Shown here piece after piece: positions 48,870-59,145 of a stretch of DNA of 63,169 bases. This DNA is from Nitrobacter winogradskyi (GTDB taxonomy: Bacteria > Pseudomonadota > Alphaproteobacteria > Rhizobiales > Xanthobacteraceae): positions 1 through 63,169 of the forward strand of contig NZ_BJNF01000006.1 of NCBI RefSeq assembly GCF_006539545.1. The letters run 5' to 3'. Positions within the stretch are counted from its first letter, which is position 1. Each line of letters starts with the position of its first letter. Both the position numbers and the translations under genes were made by a program. Below the pieces are notes generated by a model. It did no database searches, was not told the DNA's origin, and worked only from the letters and a program-made list of their open reading frames with translations.

Positions 48870-49937
48870 TCACGTCTCGGTTGGGTTGACGGCGTCGCCC
48901 CATCCGATCCGGCGCACGCGGGCATAGCTGGCCTTGTCACGACGGGGGAACGTCGTGAAGCCGACGCTGCCGTTGGGCCGGCACAGCTTGAGCCGCATCG
49001 CGGCCTTGGTGACCATTGGCGGCGCCAGCACCCGTGCCGGACGCGCCCGGTCAGGCGTTCGCGCCAGCACGACGTAGCTGAATTTTTCATCCTCGAAAGG
49101 AAGTTCCGCGCCCTTGATATGCTTGTGCGCGCGAGATCTCGGTAGCCGCTGCACGAAATGGCACCAGTCCGGCGTGGCTTTCTGGCGGGATGCGTTTTCC
49201 CGAGGTGGAGCGGTGCCCGTTTCGTCCGGGAACGCGGCGAGCGGACACTCGCCGTCGTGCGGGCAGGGCGCGATCACATGCGCGCCTCGCGCAACCAGCC
49301 GACGCCGCAAGTCGATGATACGCTGGTAGCCGGCGGGCGTGCCGGGTTCGACGACGACCAGCGTGTCGCGTGTCGCCGTCCACATCAACTCGGCGAGCGC
49401 GGCCTGCCGCTCCATCTGCATCTCGCCGAGGACATAGCTGGCGATGACGAGATCGGCGCTTTCAGGCGCATCGCGAAGCCCGGCCGACGCTTCGCGTTGC
49501 GCATAGCGGAGCCCGGCGAGACGTAAGTCATCACGCACGAGATCGAGCGCGAGCGACCGCAGCGCCGGATTGGCGTCGATCGCCGAGAACGCGTCGAGGG
49601 ATTCGAACGCCTGTACCGCGGCCCATGTCGCTGTTCCAGGTCCGGCCCCGATGTCGAGCAGGCTGACCGGCGTGAACTTGGGACATATTTCGCGGAGCGC
49701 ATTGAGGCTGGCCACCACGGCCGCATAGGTCGCGGGCATCCGCGCCAGCGCATAGGCAAGCGCGTCGGATTCGCTTCGGATCGTGCTCGAACCGCCGCCG
49801 CTCCGATAGGTTTGCGAGATCGCGGCCGCGCGGGCAGCGGCGTCAATGCGGGAAAGGCCCTGCGCATGTTGCTCAAGCGCGGCGCGCAACGCGGCGGGAA
49901 GGGCAGGAGCGATCATTTCGAGATGGATGCCATCCAT
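48870..49937 (-). CDS. Rsm22-like small-ribosomal-subunit-associated methyltransferase
   Basis: A 355-residue SAM-dependent methyltransferase of the Rsm22 family (known best from mitochondrial ribosome assembly). The SAM motif is SLLDIGAGPGTATWAA, then DLVIASYVLGEM and VVVEPGTPAGYQRI. A C-terminal Cys cluster, CPHDGECPL, DWCHFVQRL and LKLC, fits the family's iron-sulfur site. Start at 49937 (MDGIHLEM) or 49916 (MIAPALP) cannot be separated. A copy of repeat B lies immediately upstream. Confidence 0.88.
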   Translation of the reverse strand: MDGIHLEMIAPALPAALRAALEQHAQGLSRIDAAARAAAISQTYRSGGGSSTIRSESDALAYALARMPATYAAVVASLNALREICPKFTPVSLLDIGAGPGTATWAAVQAFESLDAFSAIDANPALRSLALDLVRDDLRLAGLRYAQREASAGLRDAPESADLVIASYVLGEMQMERQAALAELMWTATRDTLVVVEPGTPAGYQRIIDLRRRLVARGAHVIAPCPHDGECPLAAFPDETGTAPPRENASRQKATPDWCHFVQRLPRSRAHKHIKGAELPFEDEKFSYVVLARTPDRARPARVLAPPMVTKAAMRLKLCRPNGSVGFTTFPRRDKASYARVRRIGWGDAVNPTET

Positions 49938-49957
49938 GAAATCTGCAACGCGAAGAC

Positions 49958-50053
49958 AGTCATGCCGACCTTGCCGCCGCGCATCCACGTCTTCCCTTCA
50001 AGGGCGATCCGACAAATCAAGACGTGGATGGCCGGGACAAGCCCGGCCATGAC
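49958..50053. repeat. Palindromic intergenic repeat, family B, copy 3
   Basis: Inner arms CATCCACGTCTT and AAGACGTGGATG are perfect, with outer arms GTCATGCCG and CGGCCATGAC. It lies between smc and the Rsm22-like gene, both on the minus strand. Confidence 0.88.
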
Positions 50054-50103
50054 AGATGCTCGTGACGCATGCGGATCCTTCCAGAGGGAGAGGAGCGCTC
50101 GCC

Positions 50104-53100
50104 TTACGCGACGTGCTGGTCGAGAATCTTCACCGCGTTTTCGAGATCGACCGACACCAGTTGCGAGACGCCGCGCTCGGCCATGGTCACGCCGAACAGC
50201 CGGTTCATCCGCGCCATGGTGATCGGATTGTGGGTGATGATGATGAAGCGCGTCTCCGTGGACGACGTCATCTCGTGCAGGAGATTGCAGAAGCGTTCGA
50301 CGTTGTGGTCGTCGAGCGGCGCATCGACTTCGTCGAGCACGCAGATCGGTGATGGATTGGTGAGGAATACCGCAAAGATCAGCGCCAGTGCCGTCAGCGC
50401 CTGTTCGCCGCCGGAGAGCAGCGATAGCGTCTGCGGCTTCTTGCCGGGCGGCTTGGCGATGATCTCGAGACCGGCTTCCAGGGGATCGTCGCTCTCGATC
50501 AGATGCAGCGCCGCCTCGCCGCCGCCGAACAGATCGGTGAACAGCCGCTTGAAATGCGTATTGACGGTTTCGAACGAGGTCAGGAGCCGCTCCCGCGCCT
50601 CACGATTGAGGCTCTGAATGCCGGTGCGCAGCTTCTTGATGGCCTCCACCAGGTCGTCGCGCTCGGTGGCGAGCGAGCCGTGCTGGGTGTCGACCTCGCG
50701 CAGTTCCTCCTCGGCGCGCAGGTTGACGGCGCCGAGACGGTCGCGGTCGCGGCGCAGCTTTTCGAGATCGGCCTCGATCTCCGGCAGCGGTGGCAGATCG
50801 ACGCCGGACTGAATTTCAGCCAGTGAAGCCACCGCGTCGGGTTCGACCTCAAGCATGTCGCGGATTTCCCGCTCGGTATCCTCGAGCCGCCGCTTGCTTC
50901 CGTCCATGCGTTCCTCGGCGCGCGCCGTCGCCTCGCGGGCGCTGGACAGCGTTTCCAGCGAGACTCTCGCGGCGCGATCGGTTTCCGCCATCACGGCCTC
51001 GGCGGCGGCAAGCGCGTCTGCCGCCTCCCTGCGATCCTTTTGGGCGTGCTCGATTTCGCTGATGACCGCGCTGCGCTTTTCCGCAAACAGCGCCGGAGCG
51101 TTGTCGAGATCGGCGCGCTCGGCCTTGACCTCGGTCAAGCGCGCCTCGATGGTCGCGATCTGCGAGGCCGCGCTCTGCTTGCGGGTTTGCCATTCGTTGC
51201 GTTCGGCCGATATCGCCTGCAGGCGGCGATCCGCGAGTTCGGCTTCGCGCGCCAGCGCCTGCGCCTCGGCGCGCACCTGGGCGGCGGCGCGCCGATGGCC
51301 GTCGATCTCGGCCCGCACCTCGCCGAGTTTGGTCTCGGTGTCGAGGCTCGGCGGCAGTTCGCCAAGAGCGGCCGTCGCGGCTTCATGGGCGCCAGCGGCC
51401 TCGAGCCGATCATTTGTCAGCCGGCTATGCGCCTCCGTCAGCGCCGAGCGCCGCGCCGCGTGACGATTGATCTCGCGCTCAGCCCGCGCATGACGCTCGC
51501 GCGCGGCGTCGACCTCGCGCTGCGCCGCGCGCCAGGCGTTGCGCGCCTCGCTTTCGGTCGATGCGGCGGCGGTGACGACCTGGCTCGCGGCGGCGACGGC
51601 CTGCTGCGCCGCCTCCAGCGCCTGACGCCGCTCGGAGACCTCAGCGCGCGCGCGCTCGATCTCGCTCTCGATATCGGCCAGCCGCGCGCGCTCGGCAAGA
51701 CGCCGCGCCGCGCCGGTCGGCGCATGGGCCGCGGTCACAAAGCCATCCCAGCGCCAGACGTCGCCGTCGAGTGAGACCAGCCGCTGGCCGGTCTTCAGAT
51801 GGGCGACCAGTTCCGCGCCGCGCTCCCTGGCGACGACGCCGATCTGTTCAAGGCGCCGGGCCAATTCAGGCGGCGCCTGCACATGGGCCGCAAGCGATTC
51901 CACGCCTTCGGGCAGCACTGGGTCGTCCGCCGTCACAGCCGCGCCGGTCCAGCGCATCGGCGCGGACGGGTCCACGGGGGCGTCGAGGTCGTCGCCGAGC
52001 ACGGCGCCGATCGCCTTCTCGTAACCCTTGTCGACGCTGACGCCGTCGATGATCGGCGGCCACAGGTTCTTGCTTTCGCCGTTGAGAATTTTGGCGATGG
52101 TCTTGGCTTCGGTCTCGAGCCGCTGCGCGCGCTTGTCGGCGTCCTGCAGCGGTCCGCGCGCCGCCTCGACGCCGGCGCGGGCGGCATCGAGCTGGCCTCG
52201 CGCGGCCGCATGTTCGGCCTCGCGCTCGCGGCTTGAACTTTCCGATTGCGCCAGCGTCTGCTGCGCGTTTTCGATCGCCGCGGTCAGCGCGTCGAGATCG
52301 CCAAAGCCGCTGGTCTGCTGCGCCAGCGCTTCGGTCTCGCGCTGCACGTCCGTGATCTGCTGATCAATGCGCGCCAGACGGTCGCGATGGGTCCGCACAT
52401 TCGCTTCAAGCTGATTGCGTTTGGCGGTGAGGTCGGCCAGCACCCGCGTCAAATCGGCGAACGTGGCCTCGGCCGCGGCGAGCGTCGCTTCCGCCTGCGC
52501 CGCGCGTTCATCGACGCCGCTGCGCGTCTCGACCCGCGACTTGATTTCATCCTTCAGCTCGGTGTCCTCGACATCGAGCCGCTGCAAGGCGGCATCGGCG
52601 TCGGATGACTGCCGCTGCTCGCGTTCGACATCGGAGGCAAACTGCGTCAGCCGGCGATCGAGTTCGGCGGCGCGCTCCTTCGCGCGCTCCTCTTCGCGAT
52701 CCAGCGTCTCGCGCGCGTTGATAAGGCGCTGCAGACCGGCGGCGGCGCGGGCTTCCGCCTCGCGCAGCGCCGGCAGTTCAGCCGCGCGTTCCGCCTGAAG
52801 GCGGGCGGCTTCGGCCTGCTCGCGGGTGCGTTCGGCCAGTTCGCGGACATTGAGGTCGTGAGTCCGGGCGGCTTCCGCCACCTCGGCCTGGGCTTCGAGC
52901 CAGCGCAGGTGGAACAGCGTCGCCTCCGCCTTGCGCACCTTCGCGGCGACGTCCCGATAACGGATCGCCTGCCGCGCCTGCTTCTTGAGCCCTTCCATCT
53001 GGCCGGCGAGCTGGCCGATCACGTCCTCGACGCGCGTGAGATTGGTCTCGGCGGCCTTCAGCCGCAACTCGGCCTCGTGACGGCGCGCATGCAGGCCAGC

Positions 53101-53610
53101 CACGCCGGCGGCGTCTTCCAGCACGCGGCGGCGCTGTTCGGGCTTGGCCTGGATGATCTCGCCGATCTTGCCCTGGTGCACCAGCGCCGGAGAGCGCGCG
53201 CCGGTGGCGGCGTCGGCGAACAAAATCTGCACGTCGCGGGCGCGCACGTCCTTGCCGTTGATGCGGTAGACCGAACCGGACTCGCGTTCGATCCGGCGCG
53301 AAATCTCAAGCGCCTCGGATTCGTTGAAAGCGGAAGGCGCGGAGTGATCCGAGTTGTCGATCGACATCACCACCTCGGCGTGGTTGCGCGCCGGACGGTT
53401 GCCGCTGCCCGCGAAGATCACCGCGTCCATGTCGGCGGCGCGCAGCGATTTGTATGAGGTTTCGCCCATCGCCCAGCGCAGCGCCTCGACAAGATTTGAC
53501 TTGCCGCAGCCGTTCGGCCCGACCACGCCGGTGAGACCCGGAGCGATCACGAAATCGGTGGGTTCAACGAACGACTTGAAACCGTGAAGGCGAAGGCGCG
53601 TGAGTTTCAT
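50104..53610 (-). CDS. smc: Chromosome segregation protein SMC
   Basis: A 1168-residue SMC ATPase that compacts and resolves chromosomes with ScpA/ScpB. The N-terminal Walker A is GPNGCGKSNLVEALRW; two long coiled-coil arms rich in Ala, Glu and Arg flank the hinge near residues 500-640 (IDGVSVDKGYEKAIGAVLGD begins it); the C-terminal head has signature LSGGEQALTALAL and Walker B CVLDEVDAPLDD. The ATG at 53610 opens MKLTRLRLHGFKSF; a GTG two codons earlier is less likely. It follows the DsbA-like gene (same strand), separated by repeat A copy 4. Confidence 0.96.
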   Translation of the reverse strand: MKLTRLRLHGFKSFVEPTDFVIAPGLTGVVGPNGCGKSNLVEALRWAMGETSYKSLRAADMDAVIFAGSGNRPARNHAEVVMSIDNSDHSAPSAFNESEALEISRRIERESGSVYRINGKDVRARDVQILFADAATGARSPALVHQGKIGEIIQAKPEQRRRVLEDAAGVAGLHARRHEAELRLKAAETNLTRVEDVIGQLAGQMEGLKKQARQAIRYRDVAAKVRKAEATLFHLRWLEAQAEVAEAARTHDLNVRELAERTREQAEAARLQAERAAELPALREAEARAAAGLQRLINARETLDREEERAKERAAELDRRLTQFASDVEREQRQSSDADAALQRLDVEDTELKDEIKSRVETRSGVDERAAQAEATLAAAEATFADLTRVLADLTAKRNQLEANVRTHRDRLARIDQQITDVQRETEALAQQTSGFGDLDALTAAIENAQQTLAQSESSSREREAEHAAARGQLDAARAGVEAARGPLQDADKRAQRLETEAKTIAKILNGESKNLWPPIIDGVSVDKGYEKAIGAVLGDDLDAPVDPSAPMRWTGAAVTADDPVLPEGVESLAAHVQAPPELARRLEQIGVVARERGAELVAHLKTGQRLVSLDGDVWRWDGFVTAAHAPTGAARRLAERARLADIESEIERARAEVSERRQALEAAQQAVAAASQVVTAAASTESEARNAWRAAQREVDAARERHARAEREINRHAARRSALTEAHSRLTNDRLEAAGAHEAATAALGELPPSLDTETKLGEVRAEIDGHRRAAAQVRAEAQALAREAELADRRLQAISAERNEWQTRKQSAASQIATIEARLTEVKAERADLDNAPALFAEKRSAVISEIEHAQKDRREAADALAAAEAVMAETDRAARVSLETLSSAREATARAEERMDGSKRRLEDTEREIRDMLEVEPDAVASLAEIQSGVDLPPLPEIEADLEKLRRDRDRLGAVNLRAEEELREVDTQHGSLATERDDLVEAIKKLRTGIQSLNREARERLLTSFETVNTHFKRLFTDLFGGGEAALHLIESDDPLEAGLEIIAKPPGKKPQTLSLLSGGEQALTALALIFAVFLTNPSPICVLDEVDAPLDDHNVERFCNLLHEMTSSTETRFIIITHNPITMARMNRLFGVTMAERGVSQLVSVDLENAVKILDQHVA

Positions 53611-53772
53611 GGACACTCTGCTGCTGGCAAGACGCGAATCAGCCCACAGTCACAATATCATATGTCCTGTCGGCAGCTTTGGGCCGCGCGCCTCGCGAGG
53701 TTCGACAATGGCCATGGCGGCGAGCCGGGGCAACCGCGAAAACAGGCTTTTCCAGAGGCTTTTTCAAAGGTT

Positions 53773-53905
53773 ATGGCGTTTTTCGATTGAGGCGTGCCCT
53801 CGCGCCTGACCCGGAGATGGATGCCGGTTGCCGTGAAAACAGCGCGCCAGATCGAATCGTGGAGTTCCGCTTCTGAATTTCATCGGAAGCGGAAAGAACT
53901 CTGGA
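53773..53905 (+). repeat. Dispersed intergenic repeat, family A, copy 4
   Basis: ATGGCGTTTTTCGATTGAGG, CCTCGCGCCTGACCCGGAG, GGTTGCCGTGAAAACAGCGC and a final hairpin GAGTTCCGCTTC/GAAGCGGAAAGAACTC. A diverged copy, in the 334-bp region between smc and the DsbA-like gene; nothing else was recognised there. Confidence 0.8.
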
Positions 53906-53944
53906 AACCCCAACCGCTGTCTGCCGCGCGCCTGCTTGCTGATC

Positions 53945-54652
53945 TCATTTTTTCAACAGCGGATCGATCTTCTTCTTGAAGTCCTCGAATGCGATCTCGC
54001 CCTTCACCATATCGCCGTTGATGAAGAACGACGGCGTCGAATTCACCTTCAGAACCTCATTGGCGTATTTCTGGTCGGCTGCGATCTTGTCGAGCAGGGC
54101 CTGATCCTTCAGGCAGCTTTCAACCTCGCCTTCCGTCAGCCCGGTCTGCTTGCCGATCAGTTTCAGCGATTCCGTGGTTTTCGCTCCCGTCCATGTGTCC
54201 TGCGACTTGAACAGCGTGTCGATCACCGCGAAGTATTTTCCGGCGTCGTCCTTGGCGATGCAGCGGGCCAGCATCGCGCCGGCGGCGGCCTTGATGTCGA
54301 GCGGAAACTCGCGGAATACATAGCGGATCTTGTTGGTGTCGATGTATTCCGTCTTGATCTTCGGGAACACGTCTTCCGCGAACCGCGCGCAATGCGGACA
54401 CGTCATCGAGGCGTATTCGGTGATGGTGACGGTGGCATCCTTGGGGCCGAGCGCCATGTCGGGCAGCGAGACGGGCTTCGCCACGTCGGCGGCGATGGCG
54501 GTGGCGTCCTGGGCTTGAGCCTCGCCGAGCAGGCGCCAGGGCGAAAGACCTGCGACGGCGGCGAGGCCGGTCAGCGAGAGGGCGGCATTGAAGGCGCGGC
54601 GCGTGATGATCAAGGGTCTGCTCCCGAAACGGCGCAATCGCGCCTGAAACAT
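53945..54652 (-). CDS. DsbA-family thiol-disulfide oxidoreductase
   Basis: A 235-residue periplasmic thioredoxin-fold protein. The N-terminus has a twin-arginine-like signal, TRRAFNAALSLTGLAAVAGL, cleaved near EAQAQ. The redox site is CPHC in EYASMTCPHCARF, followed by REFPLDIKAAAGAMLARC and, near the end, the cis-Pro loop VNSTPSFFINGD. This is the Bdb/Com1-like DsbA class common in alphaproteobacteria, which oxidises or isomerises disulfides. It sits between a DciA-like gene and smc. Confidence 0.93.
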   Translation of the reverse strand: MFQARLRRFGSRPLIITRRAFNAALSLTGLAAVAGLSPWRLLGEAQAQDATAIAADVAKPVSLPDMALGPKDATVTITEYASMTCPHCARFAEDVFPKIKTEYIDTNKIRYVFREFPLDIKAAAGAMLARCIAKDDAGKYFAVIDTLFKSQDTWTGAKTTESLKLIGKQTGLTEGEVESCLKDQALLDKIAADQKYANEVLKVNSTPSFFINGDMVKGEIAFEDFKKKIDPLLKK

Positions 54653-54722
54653 GTTTCTTCGCTAGCTTGAAACCAGAATTGTGGCAATGGCGCGCTGGCG
54701 GGAGGCGCGGTCCACCGTCGCG

Positions 54723-55208
54723 TCAGTTCCGCTTGATCGAGGCTCCCAGACGCGCCAGCGCGGCGCGCAGGTCGTCGTCCTCGATCGAGGTCAGCGTTCC
54801 GGCCACCCTCGCCACGTCGGCCGCGTCAGGCCGCCGGGCGCTCTTCCGCGAGGTCTTGCGCGACAAAGGGGCCTGGCGCAGGGCCAGCCGGCCGACCGCG
54901 TTCCAGCCGAAGAAGCGATTGACCCTCTGCAGGATGACATCGGACGAATGCTGGATCTCCAGCGCGACCGGACCTTCGACCCGCAACACCAGCGTCGCCG
55001 GTTCCTGCCGCTGCCCCTCGACCGGGCGAGGCCACTGGATCTTTATCGGTTCGGAATGCGCGGCGATCTCGGGTCCGGCGATGGCCGCCCAACGGGTCAC
55101 CAGTTCGCGTGAGGCAAATCCCTGCCGCGCATAGGCGTCGGAGAAGACACGGCCGAGCAGGGCGGACAGCGGCTTGGCTGAGATCGGGCCGGGCTTGGAC
55201 ATTCGCAT
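54723..55208 (-). CDS. DciA-like (DUF721) protein
   Basis: A 161-residue protein with the DUF721 pattern: FASRELVTRWAAIAGPEIAAHSEPIKIQWPR, then LVLRVEGPVALEIQHSSDVI and LQRVNRFFGWNAVGRLALRQ. DciA proteins help load the replicative helicase in bacteria without DnaC. The C-terminal 40 residues are basic and variable. It begins 200 bp from the divergent mutY gene, with repeat copy B4 in between, and precedes the DsbA-like gene. Confidence 0.85.
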   Translation of the reverse strand: MRMSKPGPISAKPLSALLGRVFSDAYARQGFASRELVTRWAAIAGPEIAAHSEPIKIQWPRPVEGQRQEPATLVLRVEGPVALEIQHSSDVILQRVNRFFGWNAVGRLALRQAPLSRKTSRKSARRPDAADVARVAGTLTSIEDDDLRAALARLGASIKRN

Positions 55209-55275
55209 TTTATAGCATGCCGCAATCTCGTTTGGGACACGATTGACGTTTGGGACGCAACCGACGTTATGTCGT

Positions 55276-55377
55276 CGTCATGGCCGGATTTATTCCGACT
55301 GCCCCACCTCTTTTGCACGTCTTTTGCGGCAACTCACAAAAAAGACGTGGATGCCCGGCACGAGGCCGGGCATGACG
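55276..55377. repeat. Palindromic intergenic repeat, family B, copy 4
   Basis: CGTCATGGCCGGATTTATTC at the left, AAAAGACGTGGATGCCCGGC and GGCCGGGCATGACG at the right, with inner arm CACGTCTTTTGCGG. It lies in the divergent region between the DciA-like gene and mutY. Confidence 0.85.
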
Positions 55378-55411
55378 TGGAGAGGTTGATTCCATCGACG
55401 AGAATGGCGCG

Positions 55412-56617
55412 ATGGCCCGGGCGGCAACGACGATACGTCACACGCACAAGATGGAAGGCGGAGACCGCGACCGCCCGGTGTTGCTGCTGGAGTGGTACGA
55501 CCGCAACCGCCGCCTTCTGCCGTGGCGCGCGCTGCCCGGCGAGACGGTCGATCCCTATCGGGTCTGGCTGTCCGAAATCATGCTGCAGCAGACCACCGTG
55601 AAGACGGTCGGACCTTATTTTGAAAAGTTCCTGGCGCGCTGGCCCGACGTTGAGGCGATGGGACGCGCCTCGCTCGATGACATCTTACGGATGTGGGCCG
55701 GGCTCGGCTATTATTCGCGCGCGCGCAATCTTCATGCCTGCGCCGCCAGGGTGCTGCGCGATCATGGCGGGCGGTTTCCTGATACGGAAGCGGACTTGCG
55801 TGCGCTGCCGGGGGTCGGTCCCTATACCGCGGCGGCGATCGCCGCCATCGCCTTCAATCGCCGCACCATGCCGGTCGACGGCAATATCGAACGTGTGGTG
55901 TCGCGGTTGTTCACCGTGGACGAGCCGCTGCCGAAGGCGAAGCCGCGCATTCACGCGCTCGCCGCGACCCTGCTCGAGCCATCACGATCCGGGCGCGACG
56001 GCGAGAGCCGCGCTGGCCACGACGGCAAGAGCCGCGCTGGTGATATCGCGCAGGCGTTGATGGACCTTGGCGCCACCATTTGCACGCCGAAGAAGCCTTC
56101 TTGCGTGCTGTGTCCGCTGGGCGATGACTGCGCCGCGCGGGCGCGCGGCGATCAGGAGACCTTTCCTCGCAAGACTCCGAAGAAGGCGGGCGAGTTGCGG
56201 CGCGGCGCGGCCTTCGTCGTGAGGCGTGGCAATGAGGTGCTGGTTCGTACACGGCCGGCAAAAGGCCTGCTCGGCGGCATGACCGAAGTTCCGACATCGA
56301 CGTGGCTCGCTGCGCAGGATGATGCGGCCGCCCTGAAGCAGGCGCCCTGCCTTCAAAGCGCGCCGCGCTGGCAGCGCAAGGCTGGCGCCGTCACGCATGT
56401 TTTCACGCATTTCCCGCTGGAGCTTGCTGTCTATACTGCCATCGTCGCTGCGCGGACCGCCGCGCCCGAGGGGATGCGCTGGGTTCCGATCGCCCGGCTG
56501 AACGATGAAGCGCTGCCCAACCTGATGCGCAAGGTCATTGCACACGGCTTGGGTGATGAGATGGAAATCCATGCGCTCGCAACCCGTCGCAAGCAACAGG
56601 AAGACCCTCCGTCATGA
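55412..56617 (+). CDS. mutY: A/G-specific adenine glycosylase
   Basis: Removes adenine mispaired with 8-oxoguanine. The catalytic Glu lies in WLSEIMLQQTTV, the helix-hairpin-helix in LRALPGVGPYTAAAIAAIAF, and the catalytic Asp in VDGNIERVVSR. The iron-sulfur loop is C-x6-C-x2-C-x5-C (CTPKKPSCVLCPLGDDC). A NUDIX-like MutT domain follows for 8-oxoG recognition. Unusually, an 8-residue tandem duplication (GRDGESRA, GHDGKSRA) is inserted before the AGDIAQALMDLG helix. At 401 residues it is slightly long. Several upstream starts are possible. Confidence 0.95.
   Translation: MARAATTIRHTHKMEGGDRDRPVLLLEWYDRNRRLLPWRALPGETVDPYRVWLSEIMLQQTTVKTVGPYFEKFLARWPDVEAMGRASLDDILRMWAGLGYYSRARNLHACAARVLRDHGGRFPDTEADLRALPGVGPYTAAAIAAIAFNRRTMPVDGNIERVVSRLFTVDEPLPKAKPRIHALAATLLEPSRSGRDGESRAGHDGKSRAGDIAQALMDLGATICTPKKPSCVLCPLGDDCAARARGDQETFPRKTPKKAGELRRGAAFVVRRGNEVLVRTRPAKGLLGGMTEVPTSTWLAAQDDAAALKQAPCLQSAPRWQRKAGAVTHVFTHFPLELAVYTAIVAARTAAPEGMRWVPIARLNDEALPNLMRKVIAHGLGDEMEIHALATRRKQQEDPPS
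55996..56040 (+). repeat. In-gene tandem duplication (24-bp period) in mutY
   Basis: CGACGGCGAGAGCCGCGCTGG and its near copy with one G to A change are separated by CCA, giving two 8-residue units. They lie in a surface loop region before the iron-sulfur domain. Confidence 0.88.
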
Positions 56618-56634
56618 GCCGGAGGGTCCGTTTT
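56603..56634 (+). terminator. Terminator overlapping the mutY stop codon
   Basis: GACCCTCCG and CGGAGGGTC form a perfect 9-bp stem whose loop contains the mutY TGA, followed by CGTTTT. The coding end itself therefore builds the terminator. Confidence 0.75.
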
Positions 56635-56651
56635 GCTCACGAGGCGAGGGA

Positions 56652-57335
56652 TCAGGACGCCTTCGTCTTCATGTGACGGTACAGGAAGCCCAGCGCTTCC
56701 TCGTCGTTTTCCGTCTTGAAGGTGAACTTGTCCTTCAGTGCAATCGCTTTCGCCGCCGCCGGACGCGCCGAAACCTCATCCAGCAGCCGTTTGAAGTTCG
56801 GATATTTGGCGACGCTGTCGCCGATCACGCGGGGCGCCATGCGGGCCCAGCCCCAGAACGCCATATCGACGATCGAATAGGTGTCGCCGACCATGTAGCG
56901 GTTGCCGGCAAGATGGTCGTCGAGAACCTTGTAGTGACGATGCGCTTCGAACTGATAGCGGTTGAGCGCGTAGTCCAGACCTTTCGGCGCGTAATCCTTG
57001 AAATGCACGGCCTGTCCTGAATACGGCCCCAGCCCGCTTGCGATGAACATCATCCACGACAGCAGTTGCGCGCGATGGGCCGGGGTGTTTTCCGGCATGA
57101 ACTTGCCCGTCTTCTCGCCGAGGTAAAGCAGGATCGCGTTGCTGTCGAAGACGAACACGCCGTCGTCATCGATTGCGGGGACCTTGCCGTTCGGATTCAC
57201 TTTCAGGAATTCCGGTTTGAACTGATCGCCCTTGCGGGTGTCGATCGGCACGAGTTCGAAAGGAAGACCGGCTTCTTCCAGAAACAGCGCGACCTTGTTG
57301 GGGTTCGGCGCGCCATTGAAATAGAACTTGATCAT
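56652..57335 (-). CDS. Glutathione S-transferase family protein
   Basis: A 227-residue cytoplasmic GST. The N-terminal thioredoxin-like domain shows KFYFNGAPNPNKVALFLEEA and the glutathione-binding KVPAIDDDGVFVFDSNAILL-YLGE; the helical domain contains YMVGDTYSIVDMAFWGWARM, the conserved N-capping motif region. This resembles YfcG/Ure2-like GSTs, which act as disulfide reductases. Substrate unknown. It is convergent with mutY and downstream of ccrM on the same strand. Confidence 0.92.
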   Translation of the reverse strand: MIKFYFNGAPNPNKVALFLEEAGLPFELVPIDTRKGDQFKPEFLKVNPNGKVPAIDDDGVFVFDSNAILLYLGEKTGKFMPENTPAHRAQLLSWMMFIASGLGPYSGQAVHFKDYAPKGLDYALNRYQFEAHRHYKVLDDHLAGNRYMVGDTYSIVDMAFWGWARMAPRVIGDSVAKYPNFKRLLDEVSARPAAAKAIALKDKFTFKTENDEEALGFLYRHMKTKAS

Positions 57336-57493
57336 CGGAAAACTCCACTGTCCGTGCTTGAGTAGGGCGAGACCTGAACCGGGGATGACCGGAGGGCGTT
57401 CGCAAGACAGCCACTCACTGCGTGGATTCTGTGATCAATGCAACGGGCGCTCGGCGCGTATCCGCCCGGCATTATGCCGGGTGCGACAGGTGA

Positions 57494-58669
<1,176 letters not shown>

Positions 58670-58802
58670 CTAACAACCGACTGGCGCTATAGTGACCTGT
58701 CAAAGTAAAAATCGACTTAATTGCAGAAAGCTTTTGTTGAACCCGATGCAAGTTCGACAAACGATGCGCAGCTTTTCACAAGCGGGTGCCCGCAACCATG
58801 TC

Positions 58803-58873
58803 TTGGTTTGTCGGCTATCTTGGTTCATCAGCTATCCCTGGTTCATCCGCTATCCTGGTTCGTCCACGATGTC
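58803..58873. repeat. Imperfect 18-bp tandem repeat
   Basis: Four units of the form TTGGTTCATCCGCTATCC: 58803-58819, 58820-58837, 58838-58855 and 58856-58873, the middle two nearly identical and the outer two diverged. Confidence 0.8.
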
Positions 58874-58990
58874 GGGTCGTGGTTTCGTCGTCGTCGTTGA
58901 TGGAAGCCGTTTCGCTCGTGGTGCTTTAAAAGCTCTCCAGTGCAGTTTGGTTGAATCTCAAACCCAAGCGTCATGGAGAGAATTGATTCG

Positions 58991-59041
58991 GCGCGTTTTC
59001 TTCACGCGAACCGGATTCCGCTTCGATCGAAAACGCTATAG
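58991..59041 (-). repeat. Dispersed intergenic repeat, family A, copy 5 (inverted, short)
   Basis: On the minus strand it reads TATAGCGTTTTCGATCGAAG, then CGGAATCCGGTTCGCGTGAA and GAAAACGC, matching the first and third modules of copies 2 and 3 but lacking the middle module and terminal hairpin. Confidence 0.75.
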
Positions 59042-59145
59042 GCAATTGTTGCCGGGCAGGTTATTGATTAACGAGATGAGTATTTTAGCCGGGCGTCGCC
59101 ACTTGCGGCCAGGTGACCGATCGATCGGACACGAGGAAAAACCTC

